Part shown: piece after piece, positions 15,293 to 24,520 of the stretch
Position numbering within the stretch: position 1 is the stretch's first letter
How the letters are laid out: every line of letters starts with the position of its first letter
Assembly (NCBI GenBank): GCA_018302225.1
Contig: JAGVZY010000013.1
Location: 1-59,716 of the forward strand
Length of the DNA stretch: 59,716 nt
Direction: 5' to 3'
Source of the DNA: Candidatus Woesearchaeota archaeon
Lineage (GTDB): Archaea > Nanobdellota > Nanobdellia > SCGC-AAA011-G17 > JAGVZY01
Translations under genes and position numbers: made by a program
The notes under the pieces: model-generated
Told to the model about the DNA's origin: nothing
The model's database searches: none
What the model saw: only the letters and a program-made list of their open reading frames with translations

Positions 15293-16143
15293 AAAAAGTT
15301 TCGCACATACCTGATTTGAAAAAGAAAATGGTAAGGGATTTAGAAGAGTTAGCTCTAAAATATCCTGTTGTGGCTTTAGTTGATTTAACAAATATGCCTT
15401 CTCCTCAACTTCAAAAAATGAGACAATCCTTAAGAAAAAATGTTTTTATTTATGTTGTTAAAAAAAGAATGATTGGATTTGCTCTTAAAAATATTTCATC
15501 TGAAAAACAGGGGATTGAAAAGTTATATAATTTAACTCAAAACACTATTCCTGCCTTATTATTCACTTCTAATAATCCTTTTAAATTGTTTAAAGATCTT
15601 AAAAAGAGCAAGACTGTAGCAGCTGCAAAGCCTGGGCAAATTGCTCCAAAAGATATTGTTATTCCTGAAGGTCCAACACCATTTGCTCCAGGTCCAATAA
15701 TTGGAGAGCTTGGACAATTCGGAATTAAGACTGCAGTCGAAGCAGGAAAAATCGCAGTTAAACAAGAGAAAATAATTGTTAAAGAAGGTGAAGTAATTAA
15801 GGATGCTGTTGCTGCATTAATGGGAAAATTTAATATGAAACCAATTGAGATTGGTTTGAATTTAGTTGCAGCTTATGAAGAAGGAATTATTTATGATAAA
15901 AAAACATTAGACGTTGATGAAACTGCATATTTAAATATGCTAACAAGTGCACACTTAGATTCAGTAAAATTAGCATACGCAACAGGTTATCCAACACCTG
16001 AAACATTAAAATTATTAGTTTCAAAACTACATAGAGAATCATTAACCTTGTCAATTGAACTTAACATAACAAATGATGCAACAATCAAATTTTTGCTTGC
16101 AAAAGCAGAGATTGAAGCAGGTTCATTGCCACAAACTGAATAA
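15289..16143 (+). CDS. rpl10: Ribosomal stalk protein L10 (uL10/P0)
   Basis: 284 aa. The rRNA-binding N-terminal domain has IPDLKKKMVRDLEELALKY and KKRMIGFALKN; the archaeal insertion domain follows with TPFAPGPIIGELGQFGIKT. The C-terminal helical spine (about 215-284) binds L12 dimers. Start overlaps the L1 stop by 4 nt (ATGA), so translation is coupled. The usual acidic P-stalk tail is missing: the protein ends GSLPQTE. Confidence 0.93.
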   Translation: MKKVSHIPDLKKKMVRDLEELALKYPVVALVDLTNMPSPQLQKMRQSLRKNVFIYVVKKRMIGFALKNISSEKQGIEKLYNLTQNTIPALLFTSNNPFKLFKDLKKSKTVAAAKPGQIAPKDIVIPEGPTPFAPGPIIGELGQFGIKTAVEAGKIAVKQEKIIVKEGEVIKDAVAALMGKFNMKPIEIGLNLVAAYEEGIIYDKKTLDVDETAYLNMLTSAHLDSVKLAYATGYPTPETLKLLVSKLHRESLTLSIELNITNDATIKFLLAKAEIEAGSLPQTE

Positions 16144-16162
16144 TTATTAGGAGGTAACAACC

Positions 16163-16468
16163 ATGGAATATGTCTATGCAGCTATGTTATTGCATAAAGC
16201 TGGAAAAAAAGTTGAAGAAGCACATGTTAAAAAAGTGCTTGAAGCTGCCGGAATTACAGTAAACGAAGCAAAAGTTAAAGCTCTTGTATCAGCTCTAAAT
16301 GGTGTTGATATAGATAAAGCTATCTCAGAAGCTTCACTTCCAACTGCTGTATCAGCACAGTCTGCTGTTGCAAGTACTGCAAAGCCAACTGAAAAGAAGG
16401 AGGAGAAGAAAGAGGAAAAGAAGAGCGAAGAAGAAGCTGCAGCTGGTTTAGGTGCACTTTTCGGATAA
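16163..16468 (+). CDS. rpl12: Ribosomal stalk protein L12 (P1)
   Basis: 101 aa. MEYVYAAMLLHKAGKKVEEA is the archaeal P1/L12 opening, followed by a helical dimer domain to about 60, an Ala-rich hinge, a Lys/Glu run and the C-terminal AAAGLGALFG that binds translation factors. Shine-Dalgarno AGGAGGT precedes the ATG. Last gene of the L1-L10-L12 operon. Confidence 0.94.
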   Translation: MEYVYAAMLLHKAGKKVEEAHVKKVLEAAGITVNEAKVKALVSALNGVDIDKAISEASLPTAVSAQSAVASTAKPTEKKEEKKEEKKSEEEAAAGLGALFG

Positions 16469-16493
16469 AACCTCTTTACTCAACAACTAAATA

Positions 16494-17417
16494 ATGCAGA
16501 AAGATGAGACAATATCTGACAAAAATAAGGATGTTTTAGTTAGTGATAAAAATAAATCACTTTCTAAAAATCCCCAATTTCTTCCTAAAGAAATATCAGA
16601 TTTAAGAAGAAAACTCAATACTATTGATGAGAGCAAAGAAAATTGGTTCTCAAAAAAAGAGAGTTTAAAAAAACAAATTTCTTCACTTGTAAAAGAATTA
16701 AAAGATATTAAATTTAAAAAAGATGAATTAAATAAAAAAGTCCATGAGTTAAAAAAACAGCGAGAAGCACAGAATTTAATTGTCAAAGAGAAAATAGCCC
16801 AACTCAAAGAAAAAAGATCTTCAATGCCTTATTCTAGAGATGATAAAACTTATAATTATACTTTTTTGAAAAAGAAAATAGAAGAATTAGATATGAAAAT
16901 TATAACTGAAGCTCTTTCACCTTCACAAGAAAAGAAAGTTATGGATGAAATAAAACTTCTAAAGCGAAATCTAAGAGAAGTAGAAACATTACATCTTGAA
17001 AAATCCGTCTCAAGGAGCTTATCTACAGAGATAAATGAAGCCAAAAAGAAAGCAGAAGAATTACATCAGCAAGTTCAACAGGTAGCAAAAGAAAGTCAAG
17101 AATATCATTTAAAGTTTATAGAATTCACAAAAAAGATTAATGAATTAAGAAAAACACAAGAAGAAGCATTTAAAACTTTCATCTCTCAAAAAGACGAATT
17201 TACTTCAACAGCAAAACTTCTTGAAGATAAATTACAAGAAAGTACAAAATTCAAAAGAGAAGTAGAAAAGAAAAGAACAAATAAAAAACAAGAAGAAAAT
17301 AAAAAAACAAAATTATTCTTAAACCAAAAAATCCAAGAAGTTAATGAAAAAATGAAGAGAGGAGAAAAATTAACAAAGGATGATTTGTTAATATTGCAGG
17401 CAGATGCAAATTCTTAA
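16494..17417 (+). CDS. Archaeal coiled-coil protein (COG1340-like)
   Basis: A 307-aa protein that is almost entirely coiled coil (about 30-285), rich in Lys and Glu. The C-terminal NEKMKRGEKLTKDDLLILQ is the conserved ending of the COG1340 family of long archaeal coiled-coil proteins. No membrane segment. Function unknown; presence next to ribosomal-stalk genes is suggestive only. The end overlaps the DedA start by 14 nt. Confidence 0.75.
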   Translation: MQKDETISDKNKDVLVSDKNKSLSKNPQFLPKEISDLRRKLNTIDESKENWFSKKESLKKQISSLVKELKDIKFKKDELNKKVHELKKQREAQNLIVKEKIAQLKEKRSSMPYSRDDKTYNYTFLKKKIEELDMKIITEALSPSQEKKVMDEIKLLKRNLREVETLHLEKSVSRSLSTEINEAKKKAEELHQQVQQVAKESQEYHLKFIEFTKKINELRKTQEEAFKTFISQKDEFTSTAKLLEDKLQESTKFKREVEKKRTNKKQEENKKTKLFLNQKIQEVNEKMKRGEKLTKDDLLILQADANS

Positions 17418-17997
17418 TTCATTGATAGAATGGACTAAAAATACTTTTGTGCCACTTGGGGCATGGGGATTATTCATCTTAGCTTTTATGGAAAGCTCAT
17501 TTTTCCCAATACCTCCTGATGTCTTACTAATTGTTCTAACTCTAGCAAAACCTGAATATGCTTTATTTTATGCATTAATTTGTACAGTCGGTTCAGTATT
17601 AGGAGCGTTGTTAGGATATTGGATTGGGAGAGTGGGTGGACAACCTTTAATAAAAAAATTATTTAAAGAATCAACAGTAGAAAAAGTACATAATCTATTC
17701 CAAAAATATGAAGCTTGGGCAATAGGTATAGCCGGTTTTACTCCTATCCCTTACAAAGTGTTTACTATTCTTGGAGGGGTTTTTTATATTAATATTCCAA
17801 AATTCATAATTGCTTCAGTGATAAGTAGAGGTTTAAGATTTTTAATTGTCGCTCTCTTAGTGGGGTGGTTTGGACAGTCTGCAATTGATTTTATTAATAA
17901 CAATTTTGAAATTGCAACAATACTGCTTGTTTTAATTATTATAGGATGTTATATTCTTTATAAAAGATATTCAGAAAAAGTTAAAAGTTGGTTTTAA
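17404..17997 (+). CDS. DedA-family membrane protein
   Basis: A 197-aa VTT/DedA-domain protein, a family linked to lipid scrambling and envelope homeostasis. The re-entrant motif FMESSFFPIPPDVLLI (about 28-43) and the later GFTPIPYKVFTILGG (about 115-129) are diagnostic; GYWIGRVGGQPLIKK separates them. Four to five hydrophobic segments follow the usual pattern. It overlaps the coiled-coil gene upstream, and its stop overlaps the convergent downstream gene by 4 nt. Confidence 0.88.
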   Translation: MQILNSLIEWTKNTFVPLGAWGLFILAFMESSFFPIPPDVLLIVLTLAKPEYALFYALICTVGSVLGALLGYWIGRVGGQPLIKKLFKESTVEKVHNLFQKYEAWAIGIAGFTPIPYKVFTILGGVFYINIPKFIIASVISRGLRFLIVALLVGWFGQSAIDFINNNFEIATILLVLIIIGCYILYKRYSEKVKSWF

Positions 17998-18884
17998 ATC
18001 TCACCGCGATCTTTCAAACTATAAACATAGTTTCTTGCTTCAGATTCACCAATATTCATACTATTTGCTTTTCTAAGAACTTCATCCATTTTTACTGGTT
18101 GTCCATTACTCGCTCTTTTTAATCCAACAACTAAATTCTTTATTTTCTCTCTGTTGGTTACTACAGGATTAGAACTCGTTTGAGCACCTTGAGAACTCAT
18201 TCCAAGACTTTTTTGAGGTTGTGAACTCAATCTCAAACCATAAGGATTATCATCATTTGAACTTGAAAATGATCTGGATGCAGATGAGCTAACAGGTTTT
18301 CTTGCACCATCAGACATGGACAAAGCACCCATATCTACAGTTGCAGGTCTTTGATATTTTGGTAATGCTGATTGACCTGATCTAGATTCGTAATTAGTAA
18401 TAGATGTTTTTCTCATATTTGAAGGCAAAGAAATATCCACTTTTTGACTTATCATTTGAGGTTGTTGTACTTGTGGTTGTGCAGGTTGCTGATAAGAATT
18501 ATCTATACTATTAGGATAAGCTTCCATTTTAGGCACTTCTTGAACCATTAGTTGTACTGGCTGAGATTCAGGAGAACTTATCATCCTTTTAATTTCAGGT
18601 ATAATACTTCTTATATCTTCAATTTCAACATTTGGATTTTGAGAAGTATTAATTTCAGCACTTTTTATTACAGAATTCTCAGTTTCCATAGAAATAGGTT
18701 TATTTTCAACCTGTTCAGATATAGTTTCAAATATTTGATTTTTAATCTCAGGTAAATTAGTCTTAATATCCTGAACTTTTGTTTCAAAAGCAGAATTTCG
18801 TTTGTTTAAACTTTTGTTAATAATCTCTAGAATACCCTTCAAATCTTCAACACTTTCTGTTTCAGTATCAAAGCTTATTTTCAT
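17994..18884 (-). CDS. Hypothetical protein with Ser/Gln-rich linker and C-terminal wHTH
   Basis: 296 aa, not assigned. The N-terminus (1-45) is charged and helical; a central region (about 110-235) is rich in Ser, Gln and Pro and likely disordered. The last 60 residues (KNLVVGLKRASNGQPVKMDE through ARNYVYSLKDRGEI) look like a winged-helix domain similar in style to those at the end of archaeal replication and repair proteins. No transmembrane helix. It is a single minus-strand gene convergent with DedA. A DNA- or RNA-binding role is an inference. Confidence 0.6.
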   Translation of the reverse strand: MKISFDTETESVEDLKGILEIINKSLNKRNSAFETKVQDIKTNLPEIKNQIFETISEQVENKPISMETENSVIKSAEINTSQNPNVEIEDIRSIIPEIKRMISSPESQPVQLMVQEVPKMEAYPNSIDNSYQQPAQPQVQQPQMISQKVDISLPSNMRKTSITNYESRSGQSALPKYQRPATVDMGALSMSDGARKPVSSSASRSFSSSNDDNPYGLRLSSQPQKSLGMSSQGAQTSSNPVVTNREKIKNLVVGLKRASNGQPVKMDEVLRKANSMNIGESEARNYVYSLKDRGEI

Positions 18885-18924
18885 TTTTTAAATTTTCTAT
18901 CCTAGAGTAGGTATATTTTAGGAT

Positions 18925-19440
18925 TTATTTAAATAGTTTTATATTCTGGATAAGATACTTTAAATCTGAGTATATTGGCGTATTATTCACTTTATAGCGC
19001 TTTATTAACAATATCCATACTAAAGCAACAAACAAAGTAGCGATTACTTTCCAAATTAACAGATGCCAAAAATCAAAGAATTTCTCATTAATCTCTAAGA
19101 TACTTATTAAAAATGTTAATCTTAATAAATTTGCAACAAATATTGCTCCAAAACCAAAACTTAACATCTTAATTATATTTTTTAAAGATATATCCTTAGT
19201 TAAAATAACTAAAATAAAAATTAAATAATATGCAGAAACTGCGGCACAAGCATTATTAAAAGTTAAAAAATTATTTTCAATTATTATTTGATTTCCGGTT
19301 AATAGACTTTGATTATAAAATATTCTTAATATAAAATAAAAAACATATTTGGTTATTGGAGTAATTATATAACTAAAAAGACTATAAGAAAATATCACAA
19401 GTGCAACCATTCTTAATATTAACTTTTGATAGTAATTCAT
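18925..19440 (-). CDS. Archaeosortase/exosortase-family membrane protease
   Basis: 171 aa with five or so hydrophobic helices. The catalytic trio of the exosortase/archaeosortase family is in place: Cys65 (FNNACAAVSAYY), Arg107 (VANLLRLTF) and His126 (FDFWHLLIW). These enzymes cut a C-terminal sorting signal and are thought to join surface proteins to lipid. The protein is compact, close to the smallest members. Neighbours are a PAP2 phosphatase, a dolichol-kinase-like protein and a large surface protein, consistent with envelope assembly. No obvious C-terminal sorting motif was found in the surface proteins here. Confidence 0.75.
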   Translation of the reverse strand: MNYYQKLILRMVALVIFSYSLFSYIITPITKYVFYFILRIFYNQSLLTGNQIIIENNFLTFNNACAAVSAYYLIFILVILTKDISLKNIIKMLSFGFGAIFVANLLRLTFLISILEINEKFFDFWHLLIWKVIATLFVALVWILLIKRYKVNNTPIYSDLKYLIQNIKLFK

Positions 19441-19525
19441 AATTAGACAATTATTCCTTTATTTTAATATAAACTTTTGTATTCAGTTACATAAAATTTT
19501 TAAACTGCCTATATTATCTAGTATT

Positions 19526-20140
19526 ATGGACTCATTTCATGAACTAAAACTAAATCCTGCATATATCTATTTGATTTTAGCTACATGTTTAATTATAAGT
19601 TTTATATTTGACACAAAAATAGTTTATTTTTTTTATGAATTAAGAAATCTGAGCATAATTTTATTGCCTTTGATGACTTTTTTAAGTAGCCCTATTCTGA
19701 TTGGATTAATAATATTTTACATACTCTTTCTAGATTTAAAAAGTAAAAATTATGTTTCTGCATTCGCCTTAGCCTTTTCATTCAGTCTAGCTGCATTATC
19801 TAGTCTTCTAATAAAGAACTTAACTTTACGCCAAAGACCTTACTCAAAATTTAATTTTAATACAACTGAACCAAGAAATAGTTATTCTTTTCCAAGTAAT
19901 CATACTGCTTCAGTATATTCTACTTTAAAATTTTTCCCAAAAAACTCTCTAAAATGGATTTTTTATATTTTGTTAATACTCATTCCAATATCAAGATTAT
20001 ACTTAGAAGTACACTATTTAAGTGATCTTTTTATGGGTGTAATCGTGGGTTTATTAGCTTCAGACATAATAGTTTATCTTGAGAAGAATCACAAATTAAT
20101 TTCAAAATTAGTGGCTCTTTTAAAATTAGACAGAGTTTAA
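19526..20140 (+). CDS. PAP2-family lipid phosphatase
   Basis: A 204-aa membrane phosphatase. All three PAP2 motifs are present: KNLTLRQRP (97-105), PSNHTA (123-128, the PSGH block) and SRLYLEVHYLSD (156-167, SRxxxxxHxxxD). About six transmembrane helices. Likely substrate is a polyprenyl pyrophosphate or phosphatidate. It lies 1 nt before the dolichol-kinase-like gene, so they probably act on the same isoprenoid lipid pool. Confidence 0.9.
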   Translation: MDSFHELKLNPAYIYLILATCLIISFIFDTKIVYFFYELRNLSIILLPLMTFLSSPILIGLIIFYILFLDLKSKNYVSAFALAFSFSLAALSSLLIKNLTLRQRPYSKFNFNTTEPRNSYSFPSNHTASVYSTLKFFPKNSLKWIFYILLILIPISRLYLEVHYLSDLFMGVIVGLLASDIIVYLEKNHKLISKLVALLKLDRV

Positions 20141-20141
20141 T

Positions 20142-20753
20142 ATGGCGCATAAAAATGAAACAAAAAGACAGTTATTTCATCTAATCTTTGGTTTAGTTTT
20201 ATTTTTCTTGTATTACTTTAATTTTTTAAATTCAATTCATTTCTTTATTTTATTCCTAATTTCTTTAATGGGTTCAGCAATTTATTTATATTATCAACCT
20301 AAAATAATAAAATGGTTCATAGAGAAATTTGATAGAGACTCAAAAATTCCTGCAGAAGGAGTATTCTTTCTTTTTTTAGGTTTTGCAGTCTCAACATTTT
20401 TCTTTGAAAAACAAATAGCAATAATAGGATTATTAACCCTAATAATTGGAGATTCAATTTCACCTCTAATTGGGATAAATTTTGGGAAAATTAAAAACCC
20501 ATTAAACAAAAAAAGAAACATAGAGGGTTTAATCACAGGTTACTTAGCAACTTTAGTCTTTATCTCATGGCTAACAAATCTTACCTTCTTAATCAGCATA
20601 ATTGTCTTAGTAGGTATGGTAATTGAAAGTCTAGAACTAAAAAGATATTCTTACGCTTTTGATGATAATACCTTTATACCTTTAATCACTTGTTTATTAT
20701 TAGTAATATTAAATGGCTTTCCCTCCTCTTGGCCTTTAAACTTATTTTATTGA
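20142..20753 (+). CDS. Dolichol-kinase-like / CTP-transferase membrane protein
   Basis: 203 aa with about six hydrophobic helices. It starts ETKRQLFHLIFGLVL and has SKIPAEGVFFLFLG, LIIGDSISPLIG and FGKIKNPLNKKRNIEGLI, the pattern of the SEC59 dolichol kinase / phosphatidate cytidylyltransferase group, which use CTP. The pairing with PAP2 suggests recycling of polyprenyl phosphate for glycan assembly. Exact substrate not decided by sequence. Confidence 0.8.
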   Translation: MAHKNETKRQLFHLIFGLVLFFLYYFNFLNSIHFFILFLISLMGSAIYLYYQPKIIKWFIEKFDRDSKIPAEGVFFLFLGFAVSTFFFEKQIAIIGLLTLIIGDSISPLIGINFGKIKNPLNKKRNIEGLITGYLATLVFISWLTNLTFLISIIVLVGMVIESLELKRYSYAFDDNTFIPLITCLLLVILNGFPSSWPLNLFY

Positions 20754-20820
20754 TTTTAAAGACCTTTAACTCTCATCCTATAACTACTTTAAAATAGCGA
20801 AAGTTTTAAAAAAGCCACCC

Positions 20821-20832
20821 CCTATATTTAAG
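20821..20832 (+). promoter_or_regulatory. TATA-like box for surface protein gene
   Basis: CCTATATTTAAG lies about 50-60 nt before the ATG at 20881, leaving room for a 5' leader with the palindrome at 20855-20868 and the Shine-Dalgarno AGGGGG. Unusual in a window where many genes seem leaderless. Confidence 0.4.
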
Positions 20833-20847
20833 CTAATTATACTTAAA

Positions 20848-20868
20848 AAGCGCTTAAAACTAGTTTTA
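20848..20868 (+). promoter_or_regulatory. Tandem palindromes in leader of surface protein gene
   Basis: AAGCGCTT (20848-20855) is followed directly by the 14-bp palindrome TAAAACTAGTTTTA (20855-20868), then the Shine-Dalgarno TAGGGGG before ATG 20881. Either an operator for a dimeric regulator or an mRNA hairpin that stabilises or gates a highly expressed message. Confidence 0.4.
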
Positions 20869-20880
20869 GGGGGTAAAACT

Positions 20881-23568
20881 ATGAAAAATAAATTTTTGTT
20901 TAGTATTTTAGCAACATTAGTTCTTGGCATATTCTTAGTTTCTGCTGCTACAGTAGGAGATATAAGAATAAGTCAAGCTTCAACTTCAATAACTGCAAAT
21001 TCAGGTGAAACATATTCATCTAGTTTCGTATTATCTACAAACAATGCAATAGAAAGAATTCCAAAAATATTCTATGCCACATTTGATAATTCTTTAACAA
21101 GTGATAGTGGAACACCTCTCTCTGGATTTGCAACAATAACTGGTTATTCAGATGCACAATTTGCCCAAGCTGCAAATTTAAGTGTAGGTTCAAAATTAGC
21201 ATATGCAACTGCAAATAATTTAAATGAAAGTGCAGGAACAATAGAATTCTGGTTCAAACCTGAATTTAATAAAGCAGATGGAAAAAATCATATATTCTTC
21301 TTCTTAGAAGGTTCAACTCCCAATACAATTGGTGTTTCAAATTCATTAGTCATCTTTAAAGATTCTTTAGGAAGATTGATGTTCAGAAATCAAGGTTCAC
21401 CAGATTATAGAACTGCAGACACAACTGATTTTACAATAGATAATTCATGGCATTATCTTGTAGCAACTTATGATTCAAGTTCAATGAAATTATATTATGA
21501 TGGTGTTAAAAAAGTAGAGTGGGCACAAGCTCCAGTTTTAGCAATAACTGCAACCAAATTTATGATTGGTTCAGATTATAATGGTGCAAATACTGCAGAT
21601 TCTTTAATAGATGATTTCAGAATAAGTAAAAGAGCACTAACTGCTACAGAAGTTTCAGAAATTTATACATCAAAAGCAGTTCATACAGATGCAGATTATA
21701 CTTTAACATATAATGCAAAATTAGCAAATGTAACTTTAACTTCAATAGATTTAACATCTACTACAGACTCAACTAAAAAAGTAAATTCCTCATTAGTTAC
21801 ATTTACTACAAATAATTTAGATATATTCTATGGAGATTCAACAACAGTAAATTACCAAATTGCAATACCCCCATATCAAGCCACTGGTACTTATACAGGA
21901 ACAATCTCCGCAAAATCACAAGACAATGCAAATGAAGCAACTTATGCCGTTTCATTAACTATACCAGAATCAAAAGGATTAACAGTTGACGGAACAACTT
22001 TAATTGTTACACCTGCAGATTCAACAAAGTCAACTTCATTTACAATAAAAAACACAGGTAATATTGATTTAAGTGCAATAACTGCAACTTATAATCAAAG
22101 CCTTTTAACTGATAGATTAAACAAGACAATAACTTTAACATTCAGTAAACCCAGTTTCAATCTTATCTCTGGAGAATCAACTGGATTAGATGTTACAGCA
22201 AATCTACCTTCAGGATTAGAATTTGGTAAATATGTAACTCAAATTACATTTGGAAACTCAGTAACTTCAAAAGTTTTAGACTTTACAATTAGAGTAGAGC
22301 CTGACATGTGTGAAGATGGAGAAGTTGGAAGTTATGTTAAAATAGTAGACATAAACGAGCCAGATGCTGGTGACAGTTTCAAACCAGGTCAAGAAATTTC
22401 AGTTGAAGTAGAGGCAAGAAATGACGACCTAGATGATAAAAAAGATATTACTGTTGAAGCTTTCTTATTTAATGTAGACACTATGGAAGATGACGAAGAT
22501 TATCTTTCAACTGCAAAAGTTACAAATGAACTTAAAAAAGAAACTTCAAAAACAGTTACATTAAAATTAATCATGCCTTATGAAGATTTAGATGAAGATG
22601 ATCATTATATGGTTATTGTAAAAGCATACGATGATGATAAAGAAGATGAGCAATGTATACAAAAAAGTGTTGCTATCGAAGCATCAACTGAATCAAGAGA
22701 TATCTATATAAAATCAGTAGACTTATCAGGAACAAATAAAGCAGTTTGTGGTTCTACAAATTATCTTGCAGTAACTTTAGTTAATAATGGTGAGAAAGAT
22801 GATGAGAAGCAATATGTTCAAATTAAAAACACCGCTTTAAATCTTAATGAGTATTCCACAAAACAAGATATTGATTCTGAAGATTCAGCAGATTATAAGA
22901 TACCGTTTGTTATTCCAGAAACTGCGAAAGCAGGAATTTACTCAATAGAAGTTATAGCTTTCTACAATGATGGTAAAGACTCAAAAAGTAGGTTCATAGA
23001 TTTAGTTTTAGATTGTGCAGGAACTTCAACAATTGTAAAACCTTCAAGTGTAGAATTAAAAACAGTAACAACTGCTCTTGATTTTTCACAAGAAGACAAC
23101 AGATTGCATTTATTAATTACAAATAACAATGACAAAGATATAGAAGCCTATCTAAGTGTAACATCTGTTGGAGACTGGTTTAGTGCAATTGACACAAGAT
23201 CTGAAACATTACATGCTGGAGATAATAATATTTACATTGATATAACTCCAAAAGGAAACTTAACAACTTCTGAAAAGACTGCAATAGTTACATTAAAAGC
23301 AAGAGGAACAAGTTCATTTGATCCAATAGAGAAAACTCTATCTGTTTCAGTTACTCCTGCTGCACAAAAAGTAAACAAGCTTAAAGAATGGTATAGCTCC
23401 GCAAGTTCAAAACAAACAGGAATCATGTGGATTTTAATAGACGCTGTGCTTATATTATTTGCAATATTCCTTGTAAAATCCATTTACAGTGGGGTAAGAA
23501 GCAAAAAAGCAGATTATTCAGAAAAAGAGTTAAGAAGAATGGATAAGCAACAGAAAAAGCTTATCTAA
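20881..23568 (+). CDS. Large LamG-domain surface (S-layer-like) protein
   Basis: 895 aa. A signal peptide (MKNKFLFSILATLVLGIFLV, then SAA) starts it. A concanavalin/LamG-like domain spans about 60-265 (FDNSLTSDSG, GTIEFWFKPEF, NSWHYLVATYDSSSMKLYYDG, LIDDFRISKRALT). Several Ig-like beta modules follow to about 835, with an acidic Asp/Glu-rich stretch near 500-600. One transmembrane helix (about 848-870) and a short Lys-rich cytoplasmic tail end it. This layout is that of DPANN 'putative S-layer' proteins; high expression would fit its own leader. Attachment is by the C-terminal helix, so the archaeosortase need not process it. Confidence 0.75.
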   Translation: MKNKFLFSILATLVLGIFLVSAATVGDIRISQASTSITANSGETYSSSFVLSTNNAIERIPKIFYATFDNSLTSDSGTPLSGFATITGYSDAQFAQAANLSVGSKLAYATANNLNESAGTIEFWFKPEFNKADGKNHIFFFLEGSTPNTIGVSNSLVIFKDSLGRLMFRNQGSPDYRTADTTDFTIDNSWHYLVATYDSSSMKLYYDGVKKVEWAQAPVLAITATKFMIGSDYNGANTADSLIDDFRISKRALTATEVSEIYTSKAVHTDADYTLTYNAKLANVTLTSIDLTSTTDSTKKVNSSLVTFTTNNLDIFYGDSTTVNYQIAIPPYQATGTYTGTISAKSQDNANEATYAVSLTIPESKGLTVDGTTLIVTPADSTKSTSFTIKNTGNIDLSAITATYNQSLLTDRLNKTITLTFSKPSFNLISGESTGLDVTANLPSGLEFGKYVTQITFGNSVTSKVLDFTIRVEPDMCEDGEVGSYVKIVDINEPDAGDSFKPGQEISVEVEARNDDLDDKKDITVEAFLFNVDTMEDDEDYLSTAKVTNELKKETSKTVTLKLIMPYEDLDEDDHYMVIVKAYDDDKEDEQCIQKSVAIEASTESRDIYIKSVDLSGTNKAVCGSTNYLAVTLVNNGEKDDEKQYVQIKNTALNLNEYSTKQDIDSEDSADYKIPFVIPETAKAGIYSIEVIAFYNDGKDSKSRFIDLVLDCAGTSTIVKPSSVELKTVTTALDFSQEDNRLHLLITNNNDKDIEAYLSVTSVGDWFSAIDTRSETLHAGDNNIYIDITPKGNLTTSEKTAIVTLKARGTSSFDPIEKTLSVSVTPAAQKVNKLKEWYSSASSKQTGIMWILIDAVLILFAIFLVKSIYSGVRSKKADYSEKELRRMDKQQKKLI

Positions 23569-23602
23569 AACTTTTTAAACTTCTTTCTTTTTTATTTTAT
23601 TT

Positions 23603-24517
23603 ATGCCTAATTTATTTAAAACAGAAGCAGATTGGAATAAATTCATAAAAACTCTTACTAAACCTAAAAAACCCCTTACTTCTAAAAAAGAAATAATACC
23701 TCAATTATACTATCTATCTGAAAAAGTTATTTTAGAGCAATATAACAAATCTAAAAAACCCCTAGGAGTTTTATTTTCTGGTGGAATAGATAGCACTTTT
23801 ATAGCCTGGATTTTAAAAAAGAATAATTGTGATTTCATTTGTTTTAGTGTTGGAACAAAAAGATCAAAGGATTTAGAATGGGCTGAAAGAATATCTCAAG
23901 AATTAAATTTTAAACTAGTTAAAAAAGTTTATTCCTTAGAAGAGTTTGAAACAACTTTAAAGAAAGTTGCGCCTCTTTTCAAAACTGAATTAAAAAATGA
24001 AGAAATTGCTGGATATGTTAAATTAAGTGTAGGTTGTGTAGTTTATGCAGGACTAGAACTTGCAAAAACTTTTAATATTTCAGATATTTATACTGGTTTA
24101 GGCAGTGAAGAAATTTTTGCAGGTTATCACAAACACAAAAAGAAATTTCTTGGCACCCTAGCTTCAAAAGATCTTAATAAAGAATGTTGGGATGAATTAA
24201 AGTTAGTTTATAACAAGGATATAAAGAGAGATACAAAAATTGCAAATCTATTCAAAATAACTCTTTTATGCCCTTACCTATCAAAAGAATTAATAGAGTA
24301 TGCTTATTCTATTCCTTTAAAATTTAAAATCAGCAAAACTGAAAGAAAAATAATCTTAAGAGAATGTGCTTTAAAATCCGAACTTCCAGAAGAATTTGCA
24401 TTTAGAAAAAAAATTGCAGCTCAATACGGAAGTTATTTTGATAAAACTATTAAGAAACTAGCGAGACAAAATAAATTTAAATATAAAAGAGACTATCTCC
24501 AAAAAATAATAAACTAA
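23603..24517 (+). CDS. Asparagine-synthase-like ATP-pyrophosphatase
   Basis: 304 aa, equal to the synthetase half of asparagine synthase. The PP-loop LGVLFSGGIDSTFIAW (about 54-69) binds ATP; GLGSEEIFAGYHKHK matches the AsnB GxGgDElFgGY motif. The N-terminal glutamine amidotransferase domain is missing, so ammonia or another amine donor would be needed. In archaea such stand-alone PP-loop proteins are often uncharacterised. It lies downstream of the surface protein but in its own unit. Confidence 0.8.
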   Translation: MPNLFKTEADWNKFIKTLTKPKKPLTSKKEIIPQLYYLSEKVILEQYNKSKKPLGVLFSGGIDSTFIAWILKKNNCDFICFSVGTKRSKDLEWAERISQELNFKLVKKVYSLEEFETTLKKVAPLFKTELKNEEIAGYVKLSVGCVVYAGLELAKTFNISDIYTGLGSEEIFAGYHKHKKKFLGTLASKDLNKECWDELKLVYNKDIKRDTKIANLFKITLLCPYLSKELIEYAYSIPLKFKISKTERKIILRECALKSELPEEFAFRKKIAAQYGSYFDKTIKKLARQNKFKYKRDYLQKIIN

Positions 24518-24520
24518 TTT

